A stretch of DNA of 64,000 bases from Daphnia carinata (Eukaryota; Arthropoda; Branchiopoda; Diplostraca; Daphniidae). The notes under the pieces were generated by a model, which was not told the DNA's origin, made no database searches, and saw only the letters and a program-made list of their open reading frames with translations. Numbering within the stretch: position 1 is the stretch's first letter; every line of letters starts with the position of its first letter. Positions 1-9,939 of the stretch are shown here, one piece after another. Position numbers and translations under genes: made by a program. The stretch covers positions 984,239 to 1,048,238 of the forward strand of contig NC_081337.1 in the NCBI RefSeq assembly GCF_022539665.2, read 5' to 3'.

Positions 1-274
1 TATTTTTATTCAGCATGGCATATTCGTACGATGTTGGATTGCGAACTTAAAGGTTGACGGATCTATACTCTATGGGAACTACATACAAATTTTTTTCCCC
101 TTATTTTCGAAGTTTTCGCCATTTGGTGAGATATTTTGAAATCACTAAGAACACCTTATACTAAAGCAATATCATCAATACTGGTATCAATAGATTCGTT
201 TAAGTTTCCTTTACATGGCTGTTGAATATTTTATGAAAAATAGTGAGAATATTTATCAACACGAAGATTGATGG
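1..274. other. Left edge, no gene seen
   Basis: AT-rich sequence with no open frame that looks coding and no recognisable repeat. It ends at the 8-bp target duplication of the foldback element. Confidence 0.5.
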
Positions 275-282
275 TTCAAATC
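275..282. repeat. Target-site duplication TTCAAATC (left)
   Basis: Identical to 1193-1200; the pair exactly brackets the foldback element. Confidence 0.75.
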
Positions 283-1192
283 GATTGGCGGTGAAATAGG
301 ACTGAAACGAAATAGGACTGGAGAAATAGGACTGGAAATTTTCAGTCCTATTTCTACCAGAGAAATAGGACTGGGAGAAATAGGACTGATTTTTTAAAAC
401 TTTTAGGACAGTCCTATTTCTCCATGGCATCAGTCCTATTTCTCCTCGGCATCAGTCCTATTTCTCCTTAGATATATTCCTATTTATTTTATTTTTTTCC
501 AGTAGGTACGATATGCCTCCAATCCGGTAGGCAACATTTTGCGTAAGAGCGTCGGGTTATATCCATTTCCCTTTGTAAAAAGCCGATGGTGTTAACTCAT
601 AAGTTAAATGGTTCACCAAACAAGTTAGAGTGCTACCGATATGGTAAGACTTGCTTATTAATCGTTGCTGATAGTTGTATGAGCAAGTACAACATGAGTG
701 CAACTGGAAAAGTTATTTATGCACTAAAAAGTAAGAAAAATTTAATAAATATTTCTGTTGTGGCCGTTGTAGTATTTTATTAAATGAACTATTTAGATAT
801 AACATATTTAATGGTCCCCTGCAATTTAAATTAAAATAGGATAAAAGGTAAATGTTTGGTGAACCATTTAAGTTATGAGTTAACACCATCGGCTTTTTAC
901 AAAGGGAAATGGATATAACCCGACGCTCTTACGCTAAATTTTGCCTACCGGATTGGAGGCAAATCGTTCCTACTGGAACAAAATAAAATAAATAGGACTA
1001 TTTCTAAGGAGGAATAGGACTGATGCCGAGGAGAAATAGGACTGCTGGCATGAAGAAATAGGACTGTCCTAAAAGTTTTAAAAAGTCAGTCCTATTTCTC
1101 CCAGTCCTATTTCTCCGGTAGAAATAGGACTGAAACTTTCCAGTCCTATTTCTCCAGTCCTATTTCGTTTCAGTCCTATTTCACCGGCTACC
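283..1192. mobile_element. Foldback (long inverted repeat) element, about 910 bp
   Basis: Two arms of about 340 bp (283-625 and 853-1192) are near-perfect reverse complements around a 227-bp spacer. The outer part of each arm is built from the 12-mer GAAATAGGACTG, repeated many times in both orientations, so each arm can also fold on itself. The inner part is a unique inverted repeat that begins near CCAGTAGG and continues through CCAATCCGGTAGGC. TTCAAATC flanks the element at 275-282 and 1193-1200. An 8-bp duplication is typical of hAT and P superfamily DNA transposons. There is no transposase inside, so it must be non-autonomous. The short ORFs in it are by-products of the repeats. Confidence 0.85.
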
Positions 1193-1200
1193 TTCAAATC
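1193..1200. repeat. Target-site duplication TTCAAATC (right)
   Basis: Identical to 275-282, on the other side of the foldback element. Confidence 0.75.
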
Positions 1201-1823
1201 CAGTGGCAGAATATGAACAGTTAGCTTTGAGTAATTTTTCACTTTTTCGAACATTTTGTGAGATACTTTTACATCTGCAATGACACAGAATGACAAACTT
1301 GTTTAATCTTCCTCTGCATGGCTATTGCACATTATAAAAATTATGCGACAATATTCATGTAATCGATGAGGGCTATTCTTATTGCGAGCTGTATCATTCA
1401 TTAAAATTTCGGTGACAGTAGCTCTGTGGGAAGATGTTGGAATGGTAATTAAAGGATTGAAGGATAGATGCTTAATGGGATAAATATTTATTATTTTCCA
1501 TTATTGTTTTTTTTATCACATTTTGTGTGATATTGTGGAATTGCATGTTTGTAAGAAAAAGTAGGGAGTTTTAGTGAGTTCCTTGGGATCCTTTTGTGTG
1601 ATTTTAGAGAACAAGAAAATAAAGCGTATTTCCTCAACAATGAAAACAAAAAAAAAGCAGTGTAATTTCACAGTAACATGACAAGTGGCTAGTAAAACAA
1701 GCGGTAAATGTATAAAAAAAAACCTATTTGCTGGCACTTTTTCCTTTAACGTCCTTGTTTCTTTAAAGTAAAATAGATTGAATTAAAAATCAAGCAGAAA
1801 ACTGGAAACTGAAAAGCTTTTGC
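1201..1823. other. Spacer, no gene seen
   Basis: AT-rich DNA between the foldback element and the stop codon of the transposase gene. No convincing coding frame and no clear terminal inverted repeat for the neighbouring transposon was found here. Confidence 0.5.
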
Positions 1824-4485
1824 TTACTTGACAAAGGTGTCCATGCAAGTTGGACAACAAAAGCTGGGGATGCCATGTTCCTTAAGGTTATCCATACCGA
1901 AACAGGTCTCATGAATCCACGAATCACAAACCCTACATTGGTTGCAATCATCCTCTGTACCTGTGCTTTTACACAGCATACAGAGAACACGTAGCAACTT
2001 TTGTTGGGTTTCGTCGATAAAGGCAGAAGGATCCCCGACTCTCAATCGTGCTTGAAGCCTCGATGAGCGACGGGATCCTTCTATAAAGACCTTGTCTGCC
2101 GTCTTTTTGCCCTTTTTTCCTTTCGTCTTCAGACTGTAAAGCAGAATAAATAATTATAAGTAATTAGGGAATTCAAAACATTAAACTAACCAAGTGCTAT
2201 AACCATACCATGAAAACACACCATCTTTTGCCAAAGTGACAAGAGGAGTATTAGCCTCAGATGGTCCAGGTGTTGGCAGCGACTGGAAATGTCCGTTCCT
2301 ACCAAAATTCTGTGTAAACGATATTTCTTAAAATGACAAATTTAACTTACATTTCCATGTATTGGATGTATTCCTCGTCCACGTCGTCGTAGAAGTCATC
2401 ATCCAACTGTGGCGCATTGGTTTTTTGAAGGAAATTTCCCTTTCCGGCACTTTTCCCAGTTTGCTGCTGCCTCCGTTTTTCCACCTCCGCCAAATGTTTT
2501 TTGGCTTTTTCTGCAGTGAGAATGGCTAACGGCGGATCGCGCTTCCGTGAAGATTTTGAAATCTTGGGAAGGGGACCAAAATCCAGTTTTGAGGGATGTT
2601 TGCATGTCGATACAGCTGGAAACGCAAAATGCAAAAATTAGCCTTGAATATGAAGGAAATACGTACCTCTTTTCGCTTACCTCTGATTTCTCCAAAATAT
2701 CTTTGAATAAGGTCTTTCCATAATTCGTACTTGACCTTATCCATATCACTTAATTGGTTGGCCATTTCCGAAACTCGGCCTTGTTCTTCGCATCCCAGAA
2801 TTTGAATGAACCTGTCTATTGTAACTGGCGAGATATTCTTTTCAAATTCTGCCAGGATTGCATGTCCACTCTTGGATTTTAATACAATGTTAAAACATGT
2901 TTCACGAATAAAGATAATAGAAACCTTACGTATACTGGGTTCAACGATGAATCCAATAGCAGTGTTGATGAATGAACTCCAGTTAGTGGCACCGAGGCAA
3001 GAGGCTGCAGTTCGCTAATGGATGCATCTTTAGACTAAGAATGAATTCGATCAATTAGAAGTCATCGGGATTCCATGGATACAAGCCACAAGCTCTGAAA
3101 CCATTTTGCCCATACTTAGTAGGCAAATTTTGCCACACTTCGTTGAGCAAATGGGCCATATTCTTCACCGTGACTTTATTCATTGGATCCTTCCCTGTCC
3201 ACTCGTGAACTTTGGTTTTCCAAAGGCTCTTCAAGGGCTTAAAAAGAGCCACATCACACGGCTGCAATATATGTGTTGTGTTTGGGGGAAAATAGATTAA
3301 GATGATCTGGTTTTCAGTGCAAATATCCGAAATCCGGATATTAATGTGGCTGCGGTGGCCATCCAGATATAGCACCACGGGGAACTGGACATCCTTCATC
3401 TTCAATTGAGGAACGAATTGATGGGACAGCCAATGGCAAAAGGCATCGACCGTCATCCACCCTTTCTTGGTACAAAATACCTTAAAGCCAGGTGGCATTT
3501 ATTCTTGCAACATCCATTGCTGTGTTCGCTCATAAGGGTAAATGACAAAGGGGGGTAAAATCCAACCAGATGCCGAGATGGTAGCCAAAACAGAGACACC
3601 AGTCTTGGCAGAACTTTTCAGTGAGAGATAAACATCTCTAGCTCCAAATTCTGACAAGACTTTCCCTTTGCCTGGTGCAACAAGAAAGAAACTTTCATCA
3701 CAATTGAAAGATCTTCTGGGATCGGTGAAAATGCCCTCTAAGCCGTTCTCACTGTGAAACAAAATTATAGATAAATAAAAATTCCTCATGATATGTGTTA
3801 ATCGATAAACACACTGCGAATGTGAAGTGGTGCAGCTAAAAACAGGTGCGGGTGCAACGAGAACCAAGCTACGGTAAAAAATATTAAAATGAAAACCAAC
3901 TTGAAATATTTTTCAACATGTGATGCCCATTGCAGGAGGTCGTGAGGCGTTACTTGGCTCTTGCCGAGGTCCAAAGTTTCTGCTGTTCTCAATGACAGGT
4001 TATGCCGCTTTGTAAACTTCGGAAGCCATCTTTCCGTTGGGCGATTATTAGCAAATATTGTGGTCCGTTTCGCCCTATTCAAGGTATGCTGAATGGAATC
4101 CAGCAATTCCTTGTTTGTCACCGGAAACCCTTTGCTAGCCATACTGCGAACCCAATTAGCGATAACGATTTCGTCTTCTTCTAACAGAAGAGTTGGCCTT
4201 CCTCTTTTGTTTTTAATTGGCCCTTCCTTGTTGCAACCGCCGGCAAACTTTAAGATCTTAATGTGCGAATACAAGCAATATCATAATTAGCAAATACAAT
4301 TACAATTACAATCGTTAGTCAGTGCATTTAACTTTTCTGAATATGATTGGAAAATGAATTACAAATACCTTGTGACTGAGCGTGGATTTGGGAATGCCAA
4401 ACATGCTGGCGACGCTTCGATACGATCCATCACAGGAGATGTAGGTTGCGACCGCATTCTCTAGATTTTCTGTAGTGTAAGCCAT
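1824..4485 (-). pseudogene. pogo/Tigger-like transposase with C-terminal PHD finger, interrupted
   Basis: Multi-exon transposase gene on the minus strand. Exon 1 (4485-4369) starts with ATG and encodes a psq-type helix-turn-helix (…YRSVASMFGIPKSTLSHK). Exon 2 (from 4256) has the CENP-B-type second DNA-binding domain (GRPTLL … TERWLPKFTKRH). Further exons hold the DDE_1 catalytic domain: FNCDES, then YLDGHRSH and FPPNTTHILQPCD (3055-3760). Later exons cover 2940-3020, 2690-2890, 2350-2610 and 2215-2310, and the last one carries a PHD finger (CMLC … CRVCDSWIHETC … CPTC) ending at TAA 1824. Two in-frame stops lie in the catalytic part: TAA at 3499-3501, and one right after 'NPDDF' at 3055 with no clear splice donor. 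The join around 3830-3867 is uncertain. Probably a dead copy; a domesticated gene with unusual splicing is less likely. Confidence 0.75.
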
Positions 4486-4575
4486 CTTTGAAACAGAGAA
4501 ATGAAAAACTCATTAAAAAATCCTGTTCTCCATCAGCAAAATTTTTCTAGCTTTTTATCAACTATTAAGATTTAG

Positions 4576-4644
4576 CCATTGTCTGGGATTGATCCTCAGT
4601 CCTTACGACTTTAAGGCTAGTGCTCTACCACAGAGCTATCTACC
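4576..4644 (-). other. tRNA-like sequence (degenerate)
   Basis: On the minus strand TAGCTCTGTGGTAGAGC matches a pol III A box and D arm, and GGATCAATCCC resembles a B box. The acceptor and T stems do not pair, so this is not a working tRNA. It may be a tRNA-derived SINE head or an old tRNA pseudogene. Confidence 0.35.
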
Positions 4645-4800
4645 TGTTGTTGCCAATTTGTATTTATAAACAACATTTGAAACAAACCAAAAAATGCAAG
4701 TAAAAATGTTATTTTTTTAGAGTTTATCTGACGTGAAGACGCACATCTTCCACGCCACATAAATTCTTTGAACGAATTAATAAAACGCGACAATTAATAA

Positions 4801-4871
4801 CCGATGGTGAGGATTGAAACTCAGACCTTCGTCTCCCCAGCCAAGCATTCATCCCCTGAGCTACCTGGGTC
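4801..4871 (-). other. tRNA-like sequence (degenerate), second copy type
   Basis: Minus strand: GGTAGCTCAGGGG (A-box-like), then GAGTTTCAATCCTCA, which forms a T-arm-like hairpin with the stem TGAG/CTCA. The acceptor stem does not pair. It lies 157 bp from the previous tRNA-like sequence and in the same orientation, which suggests SINE-like or pseudogene material. Confidence 0.35.
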
Positions 4872-5899
4872 TTTTCGTTAAAAAAATCCCGCCATCCCAT
4901 TTTCTTCGCAAAGAATGTCCCGAATTAGTGCTTTTACGTAAAGCACAAACAAATGGGGTTATGACTGGAAGGGGAAAACAGTTTTTAAAAATAGTTTTAC
5001 CTAAACATAATAACTTATAAGTAAATTTCTATTACCAAAAGTAAAAAGACCATGAAAAGCGTGAAAAACCACTGGAATTTCTGAAAAATCTAAGAAAAAA
5101 GCGTGTGTCCCAATAAGGTACAACAGTTTCATAAAAAAAATTTGTTTTCTACCTCATAAGAGGAAACAAAAATACCCAATTACCTTGAAAATTACAAAGA
5201 GTCTATTAGCTTTGAAGTTACGAAAAAAAAGTGAAAGGATGTAAGTTAATAAAAAAAAAAAGCTGCGTGGATGAAGCCAGACTAGAATCTAAGTCCTCAA
5301 AGTATTTTTTTGCAATTTACATCAAAAGGATACAAAAAAAACGTACAAATATCCCACATCAATCTATTTCTTTTTGAATTCTGCATCGATTGATGTAAAA
5401 CTCTTGAAAAAAAAATTTATTTTCTTTTTCGAAAATAACTGTGTCCAAAATTAGCGTCGACTGTCCCAAATTAGCAGGAATGGGTTTTTTTTCTTATTGC
5501 TGACATTAGCATAAAATTAGTATTTAATGGGACAGACTTGTACTTAATTTGTAGTCCTTAACTTTCTCTACGGTTTGATATAATTAGTTAATGGGTTTCT
5601 TCAATTTTACCTTATATATTTCCTGTGTCGTCTAGGTGTCAACTTATAAGTAGTGCACTGTATACGTTATTCGCCCGCAAGCAATACGCACAGATTTCAA
5701 TTATCCTTTTTTCGGTTATTGTTACGTTTTATAATTTTTCCTTTGGACAAATTGCATAACCCCCCTTTTAGTTTTAATTCCCCTATAAGATGTCCCAATA
5801 GAACCATTATTGGTATACGATTCGTGAAGCGAAGATATGTACATATTTTGTCCCAAATTAGCAGGAGCCGGGCCTGTGTCCCAATTCGCGCTTTTACCC
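4872..5899. other. Gene-free stretch with recurring TGTCCCAAATTAGC phrases
   Basis: No gene recognised. Variants of TGTCCC(A/G)AATTAG(C/T) occur near 4916, 5106, 5448, 5468, 5850 and 5877; the first and last are both followed by GCTTTTA. This may be remnants of the ends of a DNA transposon. Runs of A and T are frequent. Confidence 0.4.
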
Positions 5900-7139
5900 T
5901 ATATAGATATAGCGTGTACACATATAAAACTCATGGTATCATATGGTATCCACATTAAATTCAAGTATATTTGATGCTGTTCATATGTAAAAGTATAGAT
6001 ATTCCTTTTGAACCCGTTTACATGAAGATATATAGATATAGCTTGTACACATATAAAACTCATGGTATGATAGTGTATCCACATTGAATTCAAGTATATT
6101 ACATACTGTACACATGTAGAACTATAGATATTGCTTTTGAACCTGTTTACATGAAGATATATAGATATAGCTTGTACACATATAAAACTCATGGTATGAT
6201 AGTTTATCCACATTGAATTCAAGTATAATACATGCTGTATACATGTAGAAGTATAGATTTTCCTTTTGAACCTGTTTACATGAAGATATATACATATAGC
6301 TTGTACACATAAAACTCATGGTATCATAGTGTATCCATATTGAATTCAGTTATATGTGATGTGGTTCATATGAAGAAGTATAGATATTGCTTTTGATTGT
6401 GTTTATATGAAGATATATAGATATAGCTTGTACACCTATAAAACTCTTGGTATCATAGTGTATCCACATTGAATTCAAGTATATTTGATGCTGTTTATAT
6501 GTAGAAGTATAGATATTGCTTTTGAACCTGTTTACATGAAGATAAGTAGACATAGCTTGTACACATATAAAACTCATGGTATGATAGTGTATCCAGATTG
6601 AATTCAAGTATATTGCATACTGTATACATGTAGAAGTATAGATATTGCTTTTTAACCTGTTCACATGAAGATATATAGATATAGCTTGTACACATATAAA
6701 ACTCATGGTATGATAGTGTATCCACATTGAATTCAAGTATATTGCATACTGTATACATGTAGAAGTATAGATATTGCTTTTGAACCTGTTTACATGAAGA
6801 TATATAGATATAGCGTATACACATATAAAACTCATGGTATCATATGGTATCCACATTAAATTCAAGTATATTTCATGCTGTTCATATGTAGAAGTAAAGA
6901 TATTGCTTTTGAACCTGTTTACATGAAGATATATAAATATAGCTTGTACACTTATAAAACTCATGGTATGATAGTGTATCCACATTGAATTCAGTTATAT
7001 GTCATGTTGTTCATATGAAGAAGTATAGATATTGGTTTTGATTGTGTTTATATGAAGATATATAGATATAGCTTGAACACATATAAAACTCATGGTATGA
7101 TAGTGTATCCACATTCAATTCTAGTATTTTGGATACTGT
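5900..7139. repeat. 129-bp satellite array, left block
   Basis: About nine and a half tandem units of about 129 bp. Each contains CTCATGGTAT, TGTATCCACATTGAATTC, a variable centre, GAACCTGTTTACATGAAG and ATATAGCTTGTACACATA. Unit starts at 6061, 6190 and 6317 give spacings of 129 and 127. Three variants can be told apart by the centre: ATACTGTATACATGTAG, GATGCTGTTCATATG and GATGTGGTTCATATGAAG. Because 129 is a multiple of three, long open frames run through the array on the minus strand. These are not taken as genes. The array stops abruptly at the solo LTR. Confidence 0.9.
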
Positions 7140-8004
7140 TGTAACGAAGCCTACAAATATACTTATCAAATATACGCACATTTATTTTGTCTTGCGCTTA
7201 CTCTATTCTACTTGTTCTATTCGCCTTTGTCTTTGCCTTCCACATTTGCAAGTAGTTTCACATTTCTTGTTTTGCTGAAATGTCCCCAAGCAATTCAAAG
7301 CTGAATCACCGACGCTTTTAAATGACCTCGATGAACACCTGCAGCTGACGTAGTTGCGATGCGCATATCACACGATTAATAAACGACTGATCGATTGGTC
7401 GCACGCGCGCCACAATCAATCGACCAATAAAAACATCTTCTGATTGGTTCCACGTTCATATTTCGTCAGCATCCGTGTCTTTCACGAAATGCGAGGTTTC
7501 GTGAGGAACCCAAAACGGAACTTAAAAGAGTCGAGAAGTAGCTTCCGAATCCTTTTGTCATCCAATTGTTGAGCGCCTTAACCTGTAAGTCTTTCGTTAC
7601 TTATTTTCTTTTACCTATTGTCGAATTTATTATTTGTCTCACATTTATGCACCTCCTTACTATTCAAATTGATTATTTTGATCGTGTCTCTGCAATATCT
7701 TACTAGCCGTGTTTTCCCAGTTATGTCTCCGTACGCTCGTCGTACGCTCGCGTTAAATTGGAACTCCAAGTTTCTCTCTTTTACTTTTCCACTTTTTTTT
7801 TCGCATGACAATATTCGTAATGTTTTGGCTTATTTGCTTAAGTCTGGTTACTCTATATGTCTTTTATCGTGTAGTTCTTATGGCCTAGAAAGTAAAATAT
7901 ACATCAATCATTGTGGGTAAAAACGTCTCCGAGTGACTACAATTTCATGTTAAAAACAATTTATTTTCTGTAATATTATTCCTCTCATAAGGGAATGTAT
8001 TACA
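7140..8004. mobile_element. Solo LTR inserted in the satellite
   Basis: The 865-bp non-satellite block begins TGTAACGAAG and ends TATTACA, so it has TGT…ACA ends, and it is flanked by CTGT at 7136-7139 and 8005-8008. Removing it and one CTGT restores the satellite phrase ATACTGTATACATG, so this is a clean insertion. It contains no gag or pol. The centre has a cluster of CCAAT-type boxes in inverted arrangement (CGATTGGTCG … CGACCAATAAA) near 7388-7430 and several AATAAA-like words, as expected of an LTR promoter and poly(A) region. The short ORFs at about 7611-7920 look unconvincing. The first seven bases match the start of the gypsy-type LTR at 18511, but the body differs. Confidence 0.8.
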
Positions 8005-8850
8005 CTGTATACATGTAGAAGTATAGATATTGCTTTTTAACCTGTTCACATGAAGATATATAGATATAGCTTGTACACATATAAAACTCATGGTATGATA
8101 GTGTATCCACATTGAATCCAAGTATAATACATGCTGTATACATGTAGAAGTATAGATTTTCCTTTTGAACCTGTTTACATGAAGATATATAGATATAGCT
8201 TGTAAACCTATAAAACTCATGGTATCATAGTGTATCCACATTGAATTCAAGTATAATACATACTGTATACATGTAGAAGTATAGATTTTGCTTTTGAACC
8301 TGTTTACATGAAGATATATAGATATAGCTTGTACACATATAAAACTCATGGTATGTTAGTGCTTCCATATTGAATTCAAGTATATTGCATACTGTATACA
8401 TGTAGAAGTATAGATATTGCTTTTGAACCTGTTTACATGAAGATATATAGATATAGCTTGTACACATATGAAACTCGTGGTATGATAGTGTATCCACATT
8501 GAATTCAAGTATATTGCATACTGTATACATGTAGAAGTATAGATATTGCTTTTGAACCTGTTTACATGAAGATATATAGATATAGCGTGTACAAATATAA
8601 AACTCATGGTATCATATGGTATCCACATTAAATTCAAGTATATTTGATGCTGCTCATATGTAGAACTAAAGATATTGCTTTTGAACCTGTTTACATGAAA
8701 ATATATAGATATAGCTTGTACACATATTAAACTCATGGTATCATAGTGTATCCACATTGAATTCAAGTATAATACATACTGTATACATGTAGAAGTATAG
8801 ATATTGCTTTTCAACCTCTTCACATGAAGATATATAGTTATAGCTTGAAC
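8005..8850. repeat. 129-bp satellite array, right block
   Basis: Continuation of the array at 5900-7139 after the solo LTR, with about six and a half units. It is dominated by the ATACTGTATACATGTAG variant, with one GATGCTGCTCATATG unit near 8647. It ends within a unit at about 8850. Confidence 0.9.
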
Positions 8851-8886
8851 TACCGATCATTTTTATTCAACGGCAATGTTGTAGTA

Positions 8887-8918
8887 GATGTAGCCGAGTG
8901 GTTTCAACGTCAACGTTT
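8887..8918 (+). other. Truncated tRNA-like head
   Basis: GTAGATGTAGCCGAGTGG resembles the 5' part of a type II (Ser/Leu) tRNA with its A box, but the sequence then diverges. It is a fragment only, upstream of the better preserved tRNA-Ser-like copy at 9030. Confidence 0.3.
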
Positions 8919-8940
8919 AACGCCCGTTTCATTCCGGCGA

Positions 8941-9412
8941 TTTGGCTGACATCAATGTTTCACATTCGAGATTTTTGCATTTGTTGACGCTTTCGTAAGC
9001 CATTCTTCAAATTTGTTAAATGCGAAAGTGCAGATGTGGCCGATTGGTTAAGGCGGCTGACTCGAAATCAGTTTTCCTCTAGGAGTTTCTGTTCGAATCC
9101 TACCATCTGCGAAGAACTTGCACAAGTAAAGTCGACAAGGTTATAGGATTGCGTTGGCGTTAAATTTCACCATCTTACGTTAACATTTATGTGATCTGTG
9201 AATCGGTTGAGCATTGCGGAATGTGTTACGTGTTCCTCTGACAAGTGATTTGTAACCATTCTGGGCACGTCGTTGAAGTGAAATCCTGTGAGAAAACTGT
9301 AGAACCAAGCTTGCGCCTATAATGACTTCAAAGGGAAACCGAAACGTTTGGTGATGAAAGAAACCAACTAGCATTTTAATCGAAATGAAGATGCTGGCTC
9401 ATTTATCTTTAG
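8941..9412 (+). repeat. Duplicated segment, copy A (uninterrupted)
   Basis: This segment carries the tRNA-Ser-like sequence and about 300 bp of flank, including GTTATAGGATTG, GAATCGGTTGAGCATTGC and CTTGCGCCTATAATGAC. It reappears as copy B, split by a retrotransposon, at 18268-18510 and 33932-34088. Copy A is continuous where copy B is interrupted (TAACCATTCTGGGC at about 9253) and so shows the empty site of the large gypsy element. Confidence 0.85.
9030..9111 (+). tRNA. tRNA-Ser(CGA)-like, probably a pseudogene
   Basis: GCAGATG and CATCTGC form a perfect 7-bp acceptor stem. The D arm (GCC…GGC) and the anticodon arm (GCTGA CTCGAAA TCAGT, anticodon CGA) also fold, and the length and long variable region fit type II tRNA-Ser. 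The T loop TTCGAAT is present, but the 5' half of the T stem (TTCTG) does not pair with CCTAC. In the second copy near 18350 the same stem is nearly intact. The damage here suggests a pseudogene or tRNA-derived repeat. No intron is seen. Confidence 0.6.
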
Positions 9413-9435
9413 TAAAACAATAGATTAAACATCAC

Positions 9436-9509
9436 GGCCTGTTAGCTCAGTTGGTTAGAGCGCCGTGCTAATAACGCGGAGGTCATGAGTTCGATCCTCT
9501 TACGTGCCA
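9436..9509 (+). tRNA. tRNA-Ile(AAT)-like
   Basis: This 74-nt sequence starts GGCCTGTTAGCTCAG and has anticodon loop CTAATAA (anticodon AAT) and T loop TTCGATC. D and anticodon stems pair. The acceptor stem has one mismatch (C4 against T) and the T stem has one T·T mismatch. It could be a functional but divergent gene or a recent pseudogene. It sits between the duplicated segment and the BEL element. Confidence 0.65.
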
Positions 9510-9578
9510 GTAACAATACTATCAACGTCGTGATTTTTCTGACTGCAACGTTTAAAGGTCTTTTCAAAGCGGATGTTT

Positions 9579-9883
9579 TGAAGGGAATAGTCAGCCTGTC
9601 CTCTGACTTTACCTTTAACAAATTGAAGTTGAAGAATTGAAACACGGGAGGCACTGGTGATCTTGTTGTGTACTGTAGGAAGTGTATTTCGTAACTAACT
9701 GCCCCTTGCCCTCTCTTGCGAGACGGCCAATAGGCCTAGGGCAGGGCTTACATACAGAAAAATGTACAATGGTGGCCCGTCTATCGAGGGCCACCCAATT
9801 GAAAAGCACTGAAACGGCTGGGCAGCCTCGTGCGGCGTCCAGACCGCGTCGTCTGCTGTTGGGAACTCAATATTTTCCCAACA
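9579..9883 (-). repeat. BEL element 3' LTR
   Basis: 305-bp direct repeat of 17936-18267 with several substitutions and one indel. On the plus strand it runs from TGAAGGGAATAG to TTTTCCCAACA. Just inside it, the minus strand reads GGTGGGGAGTG, the likely polypurine tract. Confidence 0.9.
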
Positions 9884-9939
9884 CACTCCCCACCAGAGCC
9901 CGTGCTCCACGGCTCGTTCTCTTCGACCGGGCTGGCGGC

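Noticed and set aside
7611-7920. Coding capacity within the solo LTR
   Set aside because: Two overlapping ORFs on opposite strands, neither with a known domain. The TGT…ACA ends, the CTGT duplication and CCAAT boxes explain the block as an LTR.
5899-8823. Long minus-strand ORFs (up to 211 codons) with repeating MSFICVQAISIYLHV-like units
   Set aside because: They arise because the satellite unit is 129 bp (43 codons) without stops. Several frames stay open at once and the composition is that of AT-rich repeats, so they are not annotated as genes.
5900-8850. CRISPR-like array
   Set aside because: Repeats are contiguous 129-bp units without unique spacers, in a eukaryotic genome; this is satellite DNA.
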